7,195 nt of DNA from Gallionella sp. (lineage in GTDB: Bacteria; Pseudomonadota; Gammaproteobacteria; Burkholderiales; Gallionellaceae). Location: NCBI GenBank assembly GCA_024654105.1, contig JANLID010000165.1, positions 1-7,195 of the forward strand, in the 5' to 3' direction. The position numbers and the translations under genes were made by a program. This document shows positions 5,792 through 7,195 of the stretch, in pieces (the first letter of the stretch is position 1; each line of letters begins with the position of its first letter). Under the pieces are notes generated by a model. That model ran no database searches, was not told the origin of the DNA, and worked only from the letters and a program-made list of their open reading frames with translations.

Positions 5792-7195
5792 GTCAGGCCA
5801 CGGGAAAAACAGCGCTGATTACCGGAGCCAATGGCTTTATCGGCCAGCTACTATGCAAGGAAATGCTGCGCCAGGGGTGGCAGGTCAGGGCAGCCGTGCG
5901 CGCGCCTTGCGAATTTCCTGTTGCGGTAGAAACGGTGTACGTAGGCGCCATTGACGGCGAAACCGACTGGGCGGCTGCGCTGCGTGATATCGATGTAGTA
6001 ATTCACCTCGCCGCGCGAGTGCACGTGATGGAAGATACGGCCGCCGATCCGCTGGCGGAGTTTCTCAAGGTCAATACGCAAGGCACGGCCAATCTGGCGC
6101 GCCAGGCGGCGGCAGCGGGGGTGCGGCGGCTCGTTTATGTCAGCTCCATCAAGGTCAACGGCGAGCAAACCACCGAAACGCAACCCTTCGTCGAATCCGG
6201 CGAACCCAATCCGCAGGATGCCTACGCCATCTCGAAATGGCAGGCCGAACAGGCCTTGCACGGCGTTGCGCGGGAAACCGGCCTTGAGGTGGTAATCCTG
6301 CGTCCGCCGCTGGTGTACGGTCCCGGCGTGAAGGGGAATTTCATCAGGCTGGTAGAGGCTATAGACAAAGGCATTCCCCTGCCGCTGGCGGGTGTGCGCA
6401 ACAAACGCAGCCTGATTTATCTGGACAATCTGGTAGGCGCGCTGATTGTCTGCGCGAGGCATCCCGCCGCTGCCGGCAAGACCTATCTGGTGCGGGATGG
6501 CGAAGACGTTTCAATTCCTGAACTGGTGCGGCAGATAGCCGCAGGCTTGGGAACATCTCCCGGATTATTCCCTTTTCCCGTGATGTTATTGCGCGGACTG
6601 GGCGGGTTGTTTGGCAAGCCGGAATCAGCCGAGCGCATATTGGGCTCGCTGCGCATCAATGATGATCTGATTCGCAGGGAACTGGGCTGGAAGCCCGAAT
6701 TCACTTTGCGGCAGGGACTACAGGTAACGGCAGACTGGTATAAAGCGCGGCGCTATTTGCCCGGCATAACCTATCTGAAGAAACGTTCAGGTACTGCCGG
6801 AGCACGCTGCAATGTTTCGATTGTGGTTGTGAATTACAACGCCGGGGGAATATTGCTGGAGTGCATTGCGTCCGCGCAGCGGCAGGCCGAACAAATCATC
6901 GTGGTGGACAACGCCTCTACCGATAACAGCATTGCCGCGTTGCGCAACGCTTTCCCGGCAGTACGGTTAATTTGCAACGAACGTAATCTTGGTTTTGCGG
7001 CAGCCTGCAACCTGGGCGCACAAATCGCGGACGGCGATCATGTGCTTTTTCTGAACCCGGACTGCATCCTGGAAGCCAATGCGATCCCGGTTCTTCTTGC
7101 GGCGGTGCATAGCGCGGACGCTATTGGCATGGTCGGCGGATTGCTTACCGATCCCGGCGGCGCCGAGCAAAGCGGGGGCAGGCGCGCCGTGCCGA
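5788..7195 (+). CDS. Fusion of an NAD(P)-dependent nucleotide-sugar epimerase/4-reductase and a rhamnosyltransferase-type GT2 (partial, runs off the window)
   Basis: The frame is open for 469 codons to the window end. Residues 1 to about 325 form a complete extended SDR. It has TGANGFIG (12-19), HLAARVHVMED (73-83), VSSIKVNGE (118-126), catalytic S120, Y146 and K150 (YAISK), RPPLVYGPGVKGNF (172-185), and a normal end at LGWKPEF...GL...TADWY (299-318). It resembles the WbpV/WbiG/GalE-like group, so it may be a UDP-hexose(NAc) 4-epimerase or the 4-reductase making UDP-QuiNAc or UDP-FucNAc; motifs cannot separate these. After a linker of about 20 residues, residues 342-469 are the start of a WbbL-like GT2: VSIVVVNYN (343-351), IVVDNASTDNS (371-381), ERNLGFAAACN (398-408), LNPDC (422-426) and GGLLTDPGG (450-458). 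The frame has no ATG between M266 and M448, so a separate GT start is unlikely. ATGA overlap with the previous gene suggests coupling. The GT2 C-terminus is outside the window. Confidence 0.9.
   Translation, partial: MSQATGKTALITGANGFIGQLLCKEMLRQGWQVRAAVRAPCEFPVAVETVYVGAIDGETDWAAALRDIDVVIHLAARVHVMEDTAADPLAEFLKVNTQGTANLARQAAAAGVRRLVYVSSIKVNGEQTTETQPFVESGEPNPQDAYAISKWQAEQALHGVARETGLEVVILRPPLVYGPGVKGNFIRLVEAIDKGIPLPLAGVRNKRSLIYLDNLVGALIVCARHPAAAGKTYLVRDGEDVSIPELVRQIAAGLGTSPGLFPFPVMLLRGLGGLFGKPESAERILGSLRINDDLIRRELGWKPEFTLRQGLQVTADWYKARRYLPGITYLKKRSGTAGARCNVSIVVVNYNAGGILLECIASAQRQAEQIIVVDNASTDNSIAALRNAFPAVRLICNERNLGFAAACNLGAQIADGDHVLFLNPDCILEANAIPVLLAAVHSADAIGMVGGLLTDPGGAEQSGGRRAVP

Noticed and set aside
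5851..6462. Long open frame on the minus strand (203 codons) under the epimerase domain
   Set aside because: It lies fully within a GC-rich gene with clear SDR motifs on the + strand, and its translation shows no recognisable domain. Such antisense frames are expected from codon bias.

Overview
This window is a stretch of a surface-polysaccharide (O-antigen, capsule or exopolysaccharide) gene cluster. Every gene lies on the + strand, in what looks like a single operon. The mix of families, the GC-rich end genes and the Gram-negative style of Gmd/Fcl and the WbpV-like reductase/epimerase suggest a proteobacterium, most likely a betaproteobacterium. That is an impression from family resemblance; no rRNA or other marker is present to test it.

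Layout: positions 2-121 hold the last 39 codons of gmd (GDP-mannose 4,6-dehydratase). Next come fcl (GDP-L-fucose synthase, 138-1097), a Wzx-like polysaccharide flippase (1114-2412), a small class I SAM-dependent methyltransferase (2489-3160), an FkbM-family methyltransferase (3192-3947), a family 2 glycosyltransferase (3944-4783) and a second family 2 glycosyltransferase with an N-terminal extension of about 80 residues (4808-5791). The last gene (5788 to beyond the window end) reads without a stop from a complete NAD(P)-dependent sugar epimerase/4-reductase domain into a rhamnosyltransferase-type GT2 domain. Genes are 16-76 bases apart or overlap by ATGA (3944-3947 and 5788-5791), which fits translational coupling. 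No gene-free stretch exceeds 76 bases, and I saw no convincing promoter, terminator, tRNA, IS element or CRISPR array.

Working together: Gmd and Fcl would turn GDP-mannose into GDP-L-fucose. The last gene's SDR half would make or finish a UDP-sugar (UDP-Gal/GalNAc or a 2-acetamido-2,6-dideoxy sugar). The three GT2 domains would build the repeat unit, the two methyltransferases would probably decorate it or its cap, and the flippase would carry the lipid-linked unit across the inner membrane.

The locus is a compositional mosaic. fcl, the 5' half of the flippase and the last gene are about 60% GC in sampled lines. The 3' half of the flippase and the first methyltransferase fall to about 28-43%. 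The most notable item is the in-frame SDR-GT2 fusion. The rest is an ordinary, if mosaic, glycan locus, and I do not see a wholly new type of system here.
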